Source: Pectobacterium brasiliense (lineage in GTDB: Bacteria > Pseudomonadota > Gammaproteobacteria > Enterobacterales > Enterobacteriaceae). From it: a stretch of 64,000 bases of DNA. Positions 11,029 through 20,033 of this stretch are shown here, in pieces (position 1 is the stretch's first letter; each line of letters begins with the position of its first letter). The DNA is taken from the NCBI RefSeq assembly GCF_016950255.1, contig NZ_JACGFN010000001.1, positions 2,170,001 to 2,234,000 of the forward strand, in the 5' to 3' direction. The translations under genes and the position numbers were made by a program. The notes beneath the pieces were generated by a model. The model was not told the origin of the DNA and made no database searches. It saw nothing but the letters and a program-made list of their open reading frames with translations.

Positions 11029-11991
11029 TTACTGCGTCATATTCAGAATAGTACGAATGTTGCCTGCACTGGTGGCGATAATATCGATGGCTCCGGTGCG
11101 CAGCGCGCCGAGAATCGCTAAGGCTTTGGTATTTTCAGAAGCAATCGCAATCACACAGGGGATTTTGTGTAGCTCTTCAATACTCACGCCAATCACCCGT
11201 TCGTTCATCACCGTATCCACATGCTGACCCTGCGCGTTAAAGAAGTCATATCCGGCGATATCCCCAATCACGCCCTGATTGAGGCTGGCATCAATAATTT
11301 CATGCGGGGTGAACCAGCCGAGTTTAACCATGTAGCTGTTCTCATTCATATCCCCAATGCCCACCAGCGCGATATCGGCCTTGCGCGCTCGATCCAGCGT
11401 TTCCTTAATGGTGCCGTTCTGCATGAAGGCTTCTTTGAGCGCCCGGTTTTCGACATAAGCGGGTGAATACAGCGTTTCGCTGCTGCCACCGAATTTCTTT
11501 GCTAGACGGCGACTGATATGGTCGGCGTTAATCGCATCACCGGGACGGTGTGTTCCGCCGATACCGCAGATAAAGCGGCAGTTACGTTCCGTCACATTGC
11601 TCACATGGTCGGCGACCGCCGCCACATTACGCCCCTGCCCAACGGCGACCACGGTATCGTCTTTCAACGACAGCGCCAGATAGTTGGAAACCAGTGCCGC
11701 AACCTGCCGACGCTGCTCCTCTTCATCCTGATGATCGAGTGCAATCAGCGCACGCTTGATCGAAAAGCGCTCCAGCATCTGCTGTTCAAGACGCGTGCTG
11801 AAGACCGGATGATAGCGCACGGTAATTTCAACAATACCTTCTTCTTTCGCTCGTTTCAGCAAACGCCCGACTTTGATACGCGAAATACCGAATTTCTTGG
11901 CGATCTCTTCCTGAGTAATTTCGTCCTGATAATAAGCAACGGCGATTTCAGTCAGAAGTTCGCTTTCCTGAGATCCTGATTGTTTTTCCAT
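11029..11991 (-). CDS. SorC/DeoR-type sugar-responsive transcriptional regulator
   Basis: 320 residues. An N-terminal helix-turn-helix (about 12-55: YYQDEITQEEIAKKFGISR, then VGRLLKRA) precedes a SorC-type sugar-phosphate binding domain (about 60-318; GQGRNVAAVAD, CGIGGTHRPG, VGIGDMNENS). This architecture is shared with the erythritol regulator EryD and with SorC. It lies just downstream of, and on the same strand as, the D-apionate genes and is their likely regulator. A repeated TGAACATWTGAA motif in the derI-MFS divergent region is a candidate operator. The effector is inferred to be a tetrulose or tetrose phosphate; this is not shown. Confidence 0.75.
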   Translation of the reverse strand: MEKQSGSQESELLTEIAVAYYQDEITQEEIAKKFGISRIKVGRLLKRAKEEGIVEITVRYHPVFSTRLEQQMLERFSIKRALIALDHQDEEEQRRQVAALVSNYLALSLKDDTVVAVGQGRNVAAVADHVSNVTERNCRFICGIGGTHRPGDAINADHISRRLAKKFGGSSETLYSPAYVENRALKEAFMQNGTIKETLDRARKADIALVGIGDMNENSYMVKLGWFTPHEIIDASLNQGVIGDIAGYDFFNAQGQHVDTVMNERVIGVSIEELHKIPCVIAIASENTKALAILGALRTGAIDIIATSAGNIRTILNMTQ

Positions 11992-12190
11992 CTGGTCACA
12001 TTTTCCTTACGCAAGGGGATCGGTTTATACAGACGCTGTGTCTACAGATGAAAACCGTCGCAATGAATAATTGTTACACGCTGGGAGAAGAGGCTCAAGC
12101 CCAGCGAGATTATCCCTGATGGTGGCGCAAACGGACAGAGGCAGAAGCGCCGGAGCCAGACAAAAAGGCTGACTCCAGCAACGTGACACA

Positions 12191-13048
12191 TTACCGCTGA
12201 ATGGCATCAATCTTCAGCATTTTGGCAATCACCAGATCGAGCTCTTTCTCGTCGAAAATCTTCTTCCAATCTGGCTTGATGATATTCTCTTTACCGTATT
12301 CAATCGCGATCATACACGCATCCGAGAACGGATTCGTACTGCGGAAAGCCACCGCCAGCGCGATCTGAATGTGTCCATAAAGCATAGCTTTCGCCGCGGC
12401 CTCCGGTACGCCAATCGTGTTGATGGTTTCATCCAGCGCTTCTTTCATCAACGTGCCAACCATACAGGCGACGGTTTCAACCAGCGTAGGTTCCAGATAG
12501 GCCAGCTGTTTTACCGTCACCCAGTGCACGTCAATCACCGGGCCATACATCACTTTAACCACGCGAGCTAAGGTGGCCTTCTGCTCGTCACTGCCCGCCT
12601 CATAAGAGGCGGCAACGTGCTGTGGCGCGGCCACACCGCCAAATGCATCGGCATGTTCTTCCGGCGTGAAGCGATCCAGAAACACGGAAGGATGACACGG
12701 ATGGGCGACGGCATAATCGATATCATCACGCTTGGCGATAAGATTGGCATAGGCCGCCGCCGGGTCCAGTGTCAGCAACACCGCGTTGCTTTTCATCTGC
12801 GGGACAACAAGTTCAGAGACCACTTTCAAGGCAATATCAGGAACAGCCAGAATCACCACATCGCTTTCAGGAATCACCTGCTCAGCAACAGACAATTCTC
12901 TGCCTGCGGCAACCACTTGCTCCTGCGCACGCGGCGAGTTCTCGCAGTAAAACACCTGATAGTCACTTTTCTGGAAATTGGCAGAGATACGCATGCCCAT
13001 TTTGCCGCCAGCGCCCAGTACAGTAATGGTTTTTAATTCAGCAGCCAT
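12191..13048 (-). CDS. apnO: D-apionate oxidoisomerase ApnO
   Basis: 285 residues. The N-terminal Rossmann fold carries a GAGGKMG dinucleotide motif at residues 12-18, and the C-terminal half is the helical domain of the phosphogluconate-dehydrogenase-like family. In Pectobacterium this family member is the characterised D-apionate oxidoisomerase, converting D-apionate to 3-oxo-isoapionate with NAD. The identification depends strongly on context: the next gene is an OiaD-like TIM-barrel protein, then LerI and LerK, which complete the non-phosphorylating decarboxylase route. A GAGGAG ribosome site stands 8 nt before ATG 13048. Probably co-transcribed from the MFS gene promoter. Confidence 0.8.
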   Translation of the reverse strand: MAAELKTITVLGAGGKMGMRISANFQKSDYQVFYCENSPRAQEQVVAAGRELSVAEQVIPESDVVILAVPDIALKVVSELVVPQMKSNAVLLTLDPAAAYANLIAKRDDIDYAVAHPCHPSVFLDRFTPEEHADAFGGVAAPQHVAASYEAGSDEQKATLARVVKVMYGPVIDVHWVTVKQLAYLEPTLVETVACMVGTLMKEALDETINTIGVPEAAAKAMLYGHIQIALAVAFRSTNPFSDACMIAIEYGKENIIKPDWKKIFDEKELDLVIAKMLKIDAIQR

Positions 13049-13075
13049 GATTGTTACTCCTCGGATTTGGGATAT

Positions 13076-13903
13076 TCAAAGAATGTGTGATGAACGGTTC
13101 GCATCGGGATTGCGCGTGTAGAGATAATTCAGGCTATGGCGCGTCCAGGCATCTTCCAGACGGCACGTTTCTTCCGCGTTGGCCTGCCACGGCAGCCAAT
13201 GCTCGACGATCTGATTAATGTTTCGCTCGTTCGGACGTACGATCTGATGAAGCGCGCCGTAATCCAGCAGGCCAGTTCCCAGCAGACAGCCGGAATAGGT
13301 AAAGCCCACCCAACCTTCCTGACGGGCAAACGCAAAATCTTTGATGTGCAGGTTAACTACCCGCGAGGCCGTTAGTTCAATCACCTCACGCGGGTACTCC
13401 AGCGCGGCAACACAGTTGCCAGGATCGAGACAAATTCCCAGAGCCGGACTGTCGATCGCGTCAACAACCGCCAGCACGTCGCGCGTTCTTACCTGCTCAT
13501 AAGTTTCCAATCCCAGTTGTATATTGTGCTGCTCAAACTCAGGCAGCACGCGGCGCAGCAAAGCAAGCGCCTCGTCTTGTGTTGGCTTATGTGTTGCTGT
13601 GTTGAACATGGTGCGGATAAAACGGACATCCAGCGCGCGAGCCATCGTGAGATAGCGTGTCAGGTGATCCGTGGCGAGCCCTCGTGTTCCCAATTCCAGT
13701 TGAATACCGAGATCGACCGCGCGCTGCCGTAATTTTTCCAACTCGGCAGACGAGAGTGCTTCCACCGCCGCGTAATCACAAATCTGGAAAACGCCCGCAC
13801 CAGACTCTGCGGTTTGTTCCAGCATGGCTTCCAACCCCAGCGGATTCGGCACGCGGGAAGAGGCTCGCCAGAAGAACGCATAGGTACTTAATCCAATTGC
13901 CAT
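13076..13903 (-). CDS. oiaD: 3-oxo-isoapionate decarboxylase OiaD
   Basis: 275 residues with the xylose-isomerase-like TIM-barrel fold (AP endonuclease 2 family). Candidate metal ligands lie in LGLETYEQ, CLDPGN, LHIKDF and the late QIVEHW segment. In the described apionate pathways OiaD removes CO2 from 3-oxo-isoapionate to give L-erythrulose. It lies 28 bp from apnO and 17 bp from lerI on the same strand, with GAGAGGA before ATG 13903. The fold alone would also fit other sugar isomerases; the operon makes OiaD the best reading. Confidence 0.78.
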   Translation of the reverse strand: MAIGLSTYAFFWRASSRVPNPLGLEAMLEQTAESGAGVFQICDYAAVEALSSAELEKLRQRAVDLGIQLELGTRGLATDHLTRYLTMARALDVRFIRTMFNTATHKPTQDEALALLRRVLPEFEQHNIQLGLETYEQVRTRDVLAVVDAIDSPALGICLDPGNCVAALEYPREVIELTASRVVNLHIKDFAFARQEGWVGFTYSGCLLGTGLLDYGALHQIVRPNERNINQIVEHWLPWQANAEETCRLEDAWTRHSLNYLYTRNPDANRSSHIL

Positions 13904-13919
13904 ATTTATTTCCTCTCAC

Positions 13920-14699
13920 TTACGCCTGCGAACAGAGCGTGAAGGCTTCATCCATAATGGCGTTAAACGCAGACGGGTCATGGGCAAAGCGCCCCAAAAA
14001 CAGGCCATCAGCGGCGTCACCAAGCTGACTCAGCAATCCCGGTCCGGCGCTGCCGCCATAAATAATTCGTCCCTCACGCACGCCAGCCTGTGTTGGAAAA
14101 TGCTGTTTTAATGCCTGACAGACCTCGCTGATGTACGCTGTCGGGGCAGGCTCCGTACTACCAATCGCCCACTGCGGTTCATAGGCCAGTACCAGATCGC
14201 CCGTCAGCTCTTGCTTCTGGGCCAGATTCAGTGCAGCGTCTAATTGAGCCTGACAGGTGTCGATGGCTTGTTGCGTCGAGCCACGTGTCTCCTCGCCCAC
14301 GCACAGCACAGGCGTTAACCCATTACGCCAGGCCGCCGCCGTTTTCAGCGCGAAATGCTCATCCGTTTCGCCAAAATAGCGACGACGCTCGGCATGTCCG
14401 ATTTCGACATAGCGACACCCCATTTCATGCAGCATGGTGCCGCTCACTTCTCCGGTGAAGGCTCCGTTATCCGCCCAGTGCAGATCTTGTGCACCAACAT
14501 GAACGGGTGACTGGGCAAAGCGCTGCACTACGGGCGCTAACGTCGGGAAGGCGGGCAGCACAAACAGCCGGACTGAGGGCAGTGATGCCAGCGGATGCTG
14601 TTCGGCTATCTCATGGATTTTCTGGCACCAGTCGAGTGTCTGCTGATAGCCGAAATACATTTTCAGGCTGACGCCCAGCGTTAATTTGCGCGAACTCAT
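13920..14699 (-). CDS. lerI: L-erythrulose-1-phosphate isomerase (TIM-like)
   Basis: 259-residue triosephosphate-isomerase homologue. The catalytic set is intact: Lys13 (VSLKMYF), His102 (EIGHAERR) and Glu174 (AYEPQWAIGS), plus the GGSAGPG phosphate-binding loop. It diverges from housekeeping TpiA at the N-terminus. In tetritol and apionate pathways this paralogue interconverts L-erythrulose-1-phosphate and D-erythrulose-4-phosphate. Its ATG overlaps the lerK stop (ATGA), so translation is coupled to the kinase that supplies its substrate. Confidence 0.82.
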   Translation of the reverse strand: MSSRKLTLGVSLKMYFGYQQTLDWCQKIHEIAEQHPLASLPSVRLFVLPAFPTLAPVVQRFAQSPVHVGAQDLHWADNGAFTGEVSGTMLHEMGCRYVEIGHAERRRYFGETDEHFALKTAAAWRNGLTPVLCVGEETRGSTQQAIDTCQAQLDAALNLAQKQELTGDLVLAYEPQWAIGSTEPAPTAYISEVCQALKQHFPTQAGVREGRIIYGGSAGPGLLSQLGDAADGLFLGRFAHDPSAFNAIMDEAFTLCSQA

Positions 14700-16468
14700 C
14701 GCTCACTCTCCGCTTGCGTCGCCGTCTGATGCGAAGGAGTTGGCGTCGTATCGCTGTTCAACACGGCTGACACCGCATCAAGGATCATGGCTAGCGATAT
14801 CGCCCCCGCATCGGGCGTTCCCAGGCTTTTTTCTGCCAGCGGGCGGGCGCGACCAATTTTGGGTAACAGCTGTGCCGTGTCGTCAGCGGCCTGTTGGGCA
14901 CACTGCGCAGCCTGCTGCCAGGCTTCTGGCAAGCGCATTCCCGCTTCGACTCGTTGCGTCAGTGCCAAACTAAAGGGGATGAGCGCATCCACCAGCGTTT
15001 TATCCCCCGGTTTCGCTTTACCGAAATGCATAACGCTCTCTTTGGCCTGACGTATACCGTCCGCCACGCGACGACCGTCAGGACGTTGTTCATCACCCAA
15101 CACCGTTCCCAGCGCATTCAACGCGACACCCCAGATTGCGCCAGACGTTCCTCCTGCGCGGTCGGCCCAGGCGTCTGCCGCACGTTGCAATAACGTGCCA
15201 GCGCCTGCCTGCCGTTCCAGCATCTCCGCGGCCTTTTCCGCCGCGGCAATCACCCCGCGCTCCATGCCTATACCGTGATCGCCATCTCCGGCAATGGCAT
15301 CGATACGTCCCAACTCAGTGACGTTAGCCAGTACAATGTCACGCGCCGCGTTCAACGCCGCCGCAACACAGTGTGCCGCGGCTTTCGATGCCGCCGTCGC
15401 GGCTGGGATCACATCGAGTTCTGCCGCAAATGTCCGTTCAGCCAGCGGTTCGGCGGGAGACATACTGCCTTTACGGAATGCTGGTGCATCAGCAGGCGCA
15501 CGCCAGAAACGCTCCAGTTCCTCATCGAGCCAGAACAATGTGAGTGATAGACCCGCCATATCGAAGCTAGTTACCAACTCACCGACTTCCGGATCGACCA
15601 CCGTCAGCCCCTGCTCACCCAGCAGTTGTGATACGCGGCGATAAACTACAAACAATTCTTCGTATTTCACCCCGCCGAGGCCGTTGAGTACCACGCTAAT
15701 CCGCTGTCTGGAGAGCGTCGTGATGCCTTGCGGTACCTCTTTCAACAGTGAACTGACCAACAGCTCAGCCAGTTCATCAGCGGTTGAAATAGGGACATCA
15801 CGGATACCCGGTTCGCCGTGAATCCCCATGCCTACCGCCATCATTCCTTCAGGAACGGTGAACAACGGGTGTTCCGCGCCCGGCAGGGTACAGCCAGAGA
15901 AGGCCACGCCGAGTGAGCGGGTGCGCTGGTTGGCACGTTCGGCAACCTCAAGTACGGCGGCCAAATCATAGCCCGCTTCCGCCGCCGCAGAGGCAGCCTT
16001 AAAGACCATCAGATCGCCCGCTACCCCGCGACGCTTTTGCCATTCGTTCAGTGGCGCACTGGAAATGTCATCGGTAACCGCCAACAGCTCACACGGGATA
16101 CCTTCCGCATTCAGACGCGCCTTGGCCTGTCCGAAATGAAGCACATCGCCCGCATAGTTACCGAACGTCAGCAGTACGCCACCACCATTGTGTGCCGCTC
16201 GGGCAACGCTACAGATCTGCTGGGCCGATGGCGAAGCAAACAGGTTGCCCATCGCCGCGCCGTGCGCCAGCCCCTGCCCGACCAGTCCGGCAAACGCCGG
16301 GTAGTGACCGGAGCCACCCCCGACCACAATGGCGACCCCACCTTCACGACTGCGAGTGCTTCTAACCACACCGCCTGGTACCTGACGCACTTTGTCAGCA
16401 TGCGCCGCCACAAAGCCTTCGGTCAGTTCTCGGGCAAAGGCGGAAGGTTGGTTGAACAAATACGTCAT
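14696..16468 (-). CDS. lerK: L-erythrulose kinase (dihydroxyacetone kinase family)
   Basis: 590 residues. A DhaK-type substrate domain (about 1-340, GGGSGHYPAFAGLVGQG and GIHGEPG) is fused to a DhaL-type ATP domain (about 380-570, AIAGDGDHGIGMERG), the architecture of ATP-dependent dihydroxyacetone kinases. With LerI and DerI homologues in the cluster, phosphorylation of L-erythrulose at C1 is the likely reaction. ATG 16468 is chosen because AGGAG lies 7-8 nt upstream; longer in-frame starts overlap the MFS gene. One base separates it from the MFS stop and its stop overlaps lerI. Confidence 0.82.
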   Translation of the reverse strand: MTYLFNQPSAFARELTEGFVAAHADKVRQVPGGVVRSTRSREGGVAIVVGGGSGHYPAFAGLVGQGLAHGAAMGNLFASPSAQQICSVARAAHNGGGVLLTFGNYAGDVLHFGQAKARLNAEGIPCELLAVTDDISSAPLNEWQKRRGVAGDLMVFKAASAAAEAGYDLAAVLEVAERANQRTRSLGVAFSGCTLPGAEHPLFTVPEGMMAVGMGIHGEPGIRDVPISTADELAELLVSSLLKEVPQGITTLSRQRISVVLNGLGGVKYEELFVVYRRVSQLLGEQGLTVVDPEVGELVTSFDMAGLSLTLFWLDEELERFWRAPADAPAFRKGSMSPAEPLAERTFAAELDVIPAATAASKAAAHCVAAALNAARDIVLANVTELGRIDAIAGDGDHGIGMERGVIAAAEKAAEMLERQAGAGTLLQRAADAWADRAGGTSGAIWGVALNALGTVLGDEQRPDGRRVADGIRQAKESVMHFGKAKPGDKTLVDALIPFSLALTQRVEAGMRLPEAWQQAAQCAQQAADDTAQLLPKIGRARPLAEKSLGTPDAGAISLAMILDAVSAVLNSDTTPTPSHQTATQAESER

Positions 16469-16469
16469 A

Positions 16470-17852
16470 TCAATGCTCCTGTGTGGCTGATACGGCTTTC
16501 GATACCCGATCCGAACGGCTGAGCAGGACAATCAACACGGCGGAGAGCAGCATCAACCCACCGACAATCATCATCGGCAGCACGTAGGTTCCCGTTACCC
16601 CCCGCACCGCACCGGTGATGTATCCCGCTGAAAATCCGGCAACATTGCCAATGGTATTGATGAGTGCGATGGCCGCCGCCGCTGACGCTCCCGTCAGGAA
16701 CTGGGTCGGTAATGTCCAAAAGTTAGGTAGCGCAGCGAAGATGGAACAGGCCGTTACGGTAATCACCGCAATGGTCGCCGTCGGGGATTCCATAAATAGC
16801 GCCAGCGGAATGCTGATCGCACCAGTCAAGGCTGGGATGGCGATATGCCATGAACGACAGCCGCGGCGCGTTGCATCACGCGACCAGAAATACATCACGA
16901 TGGCCGCAGGCAAGTAAGGGATCGCGGTAATTAGCCCTTTATCCATGACATTGAACGTCGTGCCGAACTGCTGTTGGAAACCCGCGATAATCGTGGGCAG
17001 GAAGAACGCCAGCGCGTAGAGGCCGTAAATAAAACCGAAGTAAATCAGGCACAGTACCCAGACGCGTTTATTGAACATCACGGTCATCACGCTAGGGTGT
17101 TTGCTGTGACTTTTCGTGGCATGCTCGCTTTCCAGTTCACTGACCAGCCAGCGTTTCTCATCAGCGTTAAGCCACTTGGCATCGGCCGGACGATCCACCA
17201 AATAGAACCAGGTAATGATACCGACGATAATGGCCGGAACAGAGACACCGAGGAACATAACCCGCCAACCGGACAGGCCGAACAGGCCGTGCTGCTCAAT
17301 CAGCCAGGCAGCCAGCGGCGCACCTAACACCACCGTCAGCGGCTGTGCCAGATAGAACAGTGACAGTATTTTGCTGCGGTAGCGGGCAGGCACCCACATA
17401 CTGAGGAACAAGATCGCGCCGGGGAAGAAGCCCGCCTCTGCAATCCCCAACAGGAAACGTAGGATATATAACCCTTCAATACTGCTCACCCAGGTAAACA
17501 GCAATGACACGATGCCCCACGACACCATAATTCGCGACAGCCATTTGCGCGCGCCGAAACGGTGCAGCGCCAGATTACTTGGGACTTCCAGCAGAATATA
17601 ACCAATGAAGAAAATGCCAGAAGCCAGTCCGAACTGCGCCACGGTGAGAGCAAGATCGGTGTTCATGCCATTCGGTCCCGCGAACGAAATAGCCGTACGA
17701 TCGAGAAAGTTAATGAAAAACATCAAGCCGACGAAAGGCACCAAACGCCAGGAGATCTTGCGAATGGCCGATTGTTCTACAGCAGATGGTGTTGTGGTGG
17801 ACGGTTTTGTGGCAGATTGCCCCGCCGTTGCAGCAGCCGATACTTTACTCAT
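16470..17852 (-). CDS. MFS transporter, anion:cation symporter family
   Basis: 460 residues with 12 predicted membrane segments and the ACS-family signatures FINFLDRTAISFA in TM1 and RFLLGIAEAGFFPGAILFLS around TM4 (shown shortened: LLGIAEAGFFPG). Members of this family import organic anions such as tartrate, glucarate and tetronates. As first gene of the operon leading into lerK-lerI-oiaD-apnO it is the probable D-apionate importer, which is inference from context. The N-terminal 28 residues are Ala/Thr/Ser-rich and cytoplasmic. AAGGGGG precedes ATG 17852. Confidence 0.8.
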   Translation of the reverse strand: MSKVSAAATAGQSATKPSTTTPSAVEQSAIRKISWRLVPFVGLMFFINFLDRTAISFAGPNGMNTDLALTVAQFGLASGIFFIGYILLEVPSNLALHRFGARKWLSRIMVSWGIVSLLFTWVSSIEGLYILRFLLGIAEAGFFPGAILFLSMWVPARYRSKILSLFYLAQPLTVVLGAPLAAWLIEQHGLFGLSGWRVMFLGVSVPAIIVGIITWFYLVDRPADAKWLNADEKRWLVSELESEHATKSHSKHPSVMTVMFNKRVWVLCLIYFGFIYGLYALAFFLPTIIAGFQQQFGTTFNVMDKGLITAIPYLPAAIVMYFWSRDATRRGCRSWHIAIPALTGAISIPLALFMESPTATIAVITVTACSIFAALPNFWTLPTQFLTGASAAAAIALINTIGNVAGFSAGYITGAVRGVTGTYVLPMMIVGGLMLLSAVLIVLLSRSDRVSKAVSATQEH

Positions 17853-18044
17853 ACAGCCCCCTTACTACCGATAGCCAATCCCTTCCCTGTCATTGCCTCT
17901 ACGCCAGGCTGTTCCTGCATTTCATCCTCTTTCGTCATTCGATACCCGGTGTGACCTTTGTTGTTTGTTGTCTTTTTTATGGTTTGCATACAGGTCTGAC
18001 ACATTGTTATGCCCTCTAAAGATTTAGATCATTAACACACACTG

Positions 18045-18057
18045 TGAACATATGAAC
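18045..18057. promoter_or_regulatory. Candidate SorC-type operator, copy 1
   Basis: TGAACATATGAAC lies about 190 bp upstream of the MFS start in the divergent region. The same motif recurs as TGAACATTTGAAA at 18228-18240. Repetition of a 12-13-bp motif only in this regulatory gap suggests binding by the neighbouring SorC-family regulator. Confidence 0.45.
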
Positions 18058-18101
18058 GATATATTTGCCCTAGTCTTTTGCCTATCTCTCTGTTTAAAAA
18101 T

Positions 18102-18117
18102 TGTGAGCATGATCTAA
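18102..18117. promoter_or_regulatory. Weak CRP-like site
   Basis: TGTGA-N6-TCTAA has a perfect left half-site and a degenerate right one. It lies 58 bp from the stronger CRP-like site in the same divergent promoter region. Confidence 0.3.
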
Positions 18118-18159
18118 ATATGTATAAAAAAGGTAAAATAGCGCCTTAAAAGCCGTAAA

Positions 18160-18175
18160 AGTGACCAAGATCACT
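18160..18175. promoter_or_regulatory. CRP-like binding site in the divergent apionate promoter region
   Basis: AGTGACCAAGATCACT has the palindromic GTGA-N6-TCAC core of the CRP consensus. It lies in the 544-bp gap between the MFS gene (leftward) and derI (rightward), consistent with catabolite control of both arms. Confidence 0.6.
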
Positions 18176-18227
18176 CTTTTAATCACCATTTCCTCTCCGA
18201 GAAAACAAAAAACAAATAATCACACAT

Positions 18228-18240
18228 TGAACATTTGAAA
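18228..18240. promoter_or_regulatory. Candidate SorC-type operator, copy 2
   Basis: TGAACATTTGAAA lies about 155 bp upstream of derI and is the partner of the motif at 18045-18057. The two copies are 183 bp apart, one nearer to each divergent gene. Confidence 0.45.
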
Positions 18241-18396
18241 GAAGCGGTATATGTTTAGCCATGAAAAGGCCGGAAATGTACGGAATCAGGCAGAGAGATT
18301 CTCGTTAGCGTCTGTTTATTAATGTTTTTTTATAAACAACTTAGCGAAAGCGACATATCAGGCTCACTTTGACCCTCAGCCAGGCAGGAGATAGAT

Positions 18397-18855
18397 ATGC
18401 TCTCGATTGCAATTGGTGCAGACAGCGCCGCGATTGATCTGAAAAACACGATTACTGATTATTTACAGCAGAAAGGGCTGACGGTGACCGACTACAGCTA
18501 CGATCCCACAGGGGAAAACCCGATCTATCCCGATGTTGCCTACACGCTGGCGCACGCGATTAAAGACGGTAAGCACCAGCGCGGGATCCTGCTGTGCGGC
18601 ACCGGGATCGGCATGTGCATCGTGGCTAACAAGGTCAACGGCATTCGTGCCGCTCAGTGCCATGACACCTATTCCGCTCAGCGGGCGAGAAAAAGTAACG
18701 ATGCGCAGGTGATCGCACTCGGTGCGCGGGTTATCGGTCCCGAACTGGCAAAAGAGATTGTCGGAGCCTGGCTGGATGCCGAGTTTGAAGGCGGTGGATC
18801 CGCACCAAAAGTCGAGAAAATCAGCTACTACGAGCATCAGGAAAATCATCGGTAA
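18397..18855 (+). CDS. derI: D-erythrulose-4-phosphate isomerase (RpiB family)
   Basis: 152-residue RpiB/LacAB-family sugar-phosphate isomerase. The core loop [20 protein letters not shown] contains the active-site Cys67, and [17 protein letters not shown] supplies the phosphate site. In tetrose catabolism this paralogue turns D-erythrulose-4-phosphate into D-erythrose-4-phosphate. CAGGAGA stands 7 nt before ATG. Divergent from the MFS-lerK-lerI-oiaD-apnO operon and followed by talA and tkt, whose substrate is erythrose-4-phosphate; this supports DerI over a ribose-5-phosphate isomerase. Confidence 0.8.
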   Translation: MLSIAIGADSAAIDLKNTITDYLQQKGLTVTDYSYDPTGENPIYPDVAYTLAHAIKDGKHQRGILLCGTGIGMCIVANKVNGIRAAQCHDTYSAQRARKSNDAQVIALGARVIGPELAKEIVGAWLDAEFEGGGSAPKVEKISYYEHQENHR

Positions 18856-18863
18856 TCCTGTCT

Positions 18864-18899
18864 GACGGCCCGCAGTTATCCCCAAACTGGCTGGCCGTC
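18864..18899 (+). other. Stem-loop between derI and talA
   Basis: GACGGCC (18864-18870) pairs with GGCCGTC (18893-18899), with an inner CAGTT/AACTG pairing. No T run follows, so it is more likely an mRNA-processing or stability structure, or a weak attenuator, than a full terminator. Confidence 0.4.
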
Positions 18900-19067
18900 C
18901 GTCTTACTGTTCGTTTAGCCGACTTTCCGTGCAGCAAAATAGTGTTCAGTCGAGACAGCCCAACCGCAGCAATCGGAAAAAGCGCATATTATTCCACGAC
19001 CTCATGGTGCAGTGTGTTGGCTCTGTTTTGCGCTGCTATTTCTCTATTTACATCAAGGAGCTCATTC

Positions 19068-20018
19068 ATGAACCAACTCGAAGCCCTTAAACAATTTACC
19101 GTGGTGGTCGCCGATAGCGGCGATATCGACTCCATTCGTCAATTTTCACCGCAAGATGCCACCACGAATCCGTCCTTGATTTTGAAAGCCGCCACCCTGC
19201 CTCAATACCAACCGCTGTTTGATGACGCGATTGCCTATGCGAATCAGCAAGGCGGTAGCTCGGAAACGCGGCTCATCAACGCCAGCGACCGACTGGCGGT
19301 GAACATCGGCGCAGAAGTGCTGAAAAGCATTCCGGGGCGCATCTCCACCGAAGTGGATGCACGCCTCTCGTTTGACCGCGGGATGTGCGTCGCCAAAGCA
19401 CGCAAACTAATTGGGATGTATCAGGAAAAAGACATTCCACGCTCGCGCATTCTGATTAAACTCGCCGCCACCTGGGAAGGAATTCGCGCCGCTGAAGAGC
19501 TGGAAAAAGAAGGGATCAACTGCAACCTGACGCTGCTGTTCTCATTTGCGCAGGCGCGCGCCTGCGCCGAAGCGGGCGTCTTTCTGATCTCCCCGTTTGT
19601 CGGCCGGATTTATGACTGGTATCAGGAAAAGCAGCCCACCAGCGACTATCAGGCAGACAACGATCCCGGCGTGATCTCCGTGCGTAATATCTATGACTAC
19701 TACAAACGCCACCGCTACCAAACCGTGATCATGGGCGCCAGCTTCCGCAAAGTGGAACAGATTCTGGCGCTGGCCGGATGCGACCGCCTGACGATCTCCC
19801 CTGCGCTGCTGGAACAGTTGAAAAACAGCGATGCGCCGGTTGAACGTCAGCTAACACCGTCAACCGAAGGATTCCATCATCCCTCTCCGCTGTCTGAAGC
19901 TGAATTCCGCTGGGAACACCATCAGGATCCGATGGCCGTCGATAAACTGGCGGAAGGCATTCGCCTGTTCGCTGCCGATCAACAAAAGCTGGAAACGCTG
20001 CTGGCAGCCAAGCTATAA
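19068..20018 (+). CDS. talA: Transaldolase A
   Basis: 316 residues, the length of E. coli TalA. It transfers a dihydroxyacetone unit between sedoheptulose-7-phosphate and glyceraldehyde-3-phosphate to give erythrose-4-phosphate and fructose-6-phosphate, reversibly. The Schiff-base Lys131 is in [24 protein letters not shown] and [12 protein letters not shown] are the other class signatures. AAGGAG at spacing 8 sets ATG 19068; an upstream in-frame extension is ignored because it lacks a ribosome site. The talA-tkt order is as in E. coli talA-tktB, but here it sits behind an erythrose-4-phosphate-forming pathway. Confidence 0.95.
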   Translation: MNQLEALKQFTVVVADSGDIDSIRQFSPQDATTNPSLILKAATLPQYQPLFDDAIAYANQQGGSSETRLINASDRLAVNIGAEVLKSIPGRISTEVDARLSFDRGMCVAKARKLIGMYQEKDIPRSRILIKLAATWEGIRAAEELEKEGINCNLTLLFSFAQARACAEAGVFLISPFVGRIYDWYQEKQPTSDYQADNDPGVISVRNIYDYYKRHRYQTVIMGASFRKVEQILALAGCDRLTISPALLEQLKNSDAPVERQLTPSTEGFHHPSPLSEAEFRWEHHQDPMAVDKLAEGIRLFAADQQKLETLLAAKL

Positions 20019-20033
20019 CTTTTGGAGTCAAGC

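Noticed and set aside
18397..18855. derI as a housekeeping ribose-5-phosphate isomerase B
   Set aside because: The fold allows it, but the position between a tetrulose-phosphate operon and talA-tkt fits erythrulose-phosphate isomerisation better.
18942..19067. 42-codon N-terminal extension of talA
   Set aside because: No ribosome site at 18942, whereas AAGGAG precedes 19068, which gives the E. coli length.
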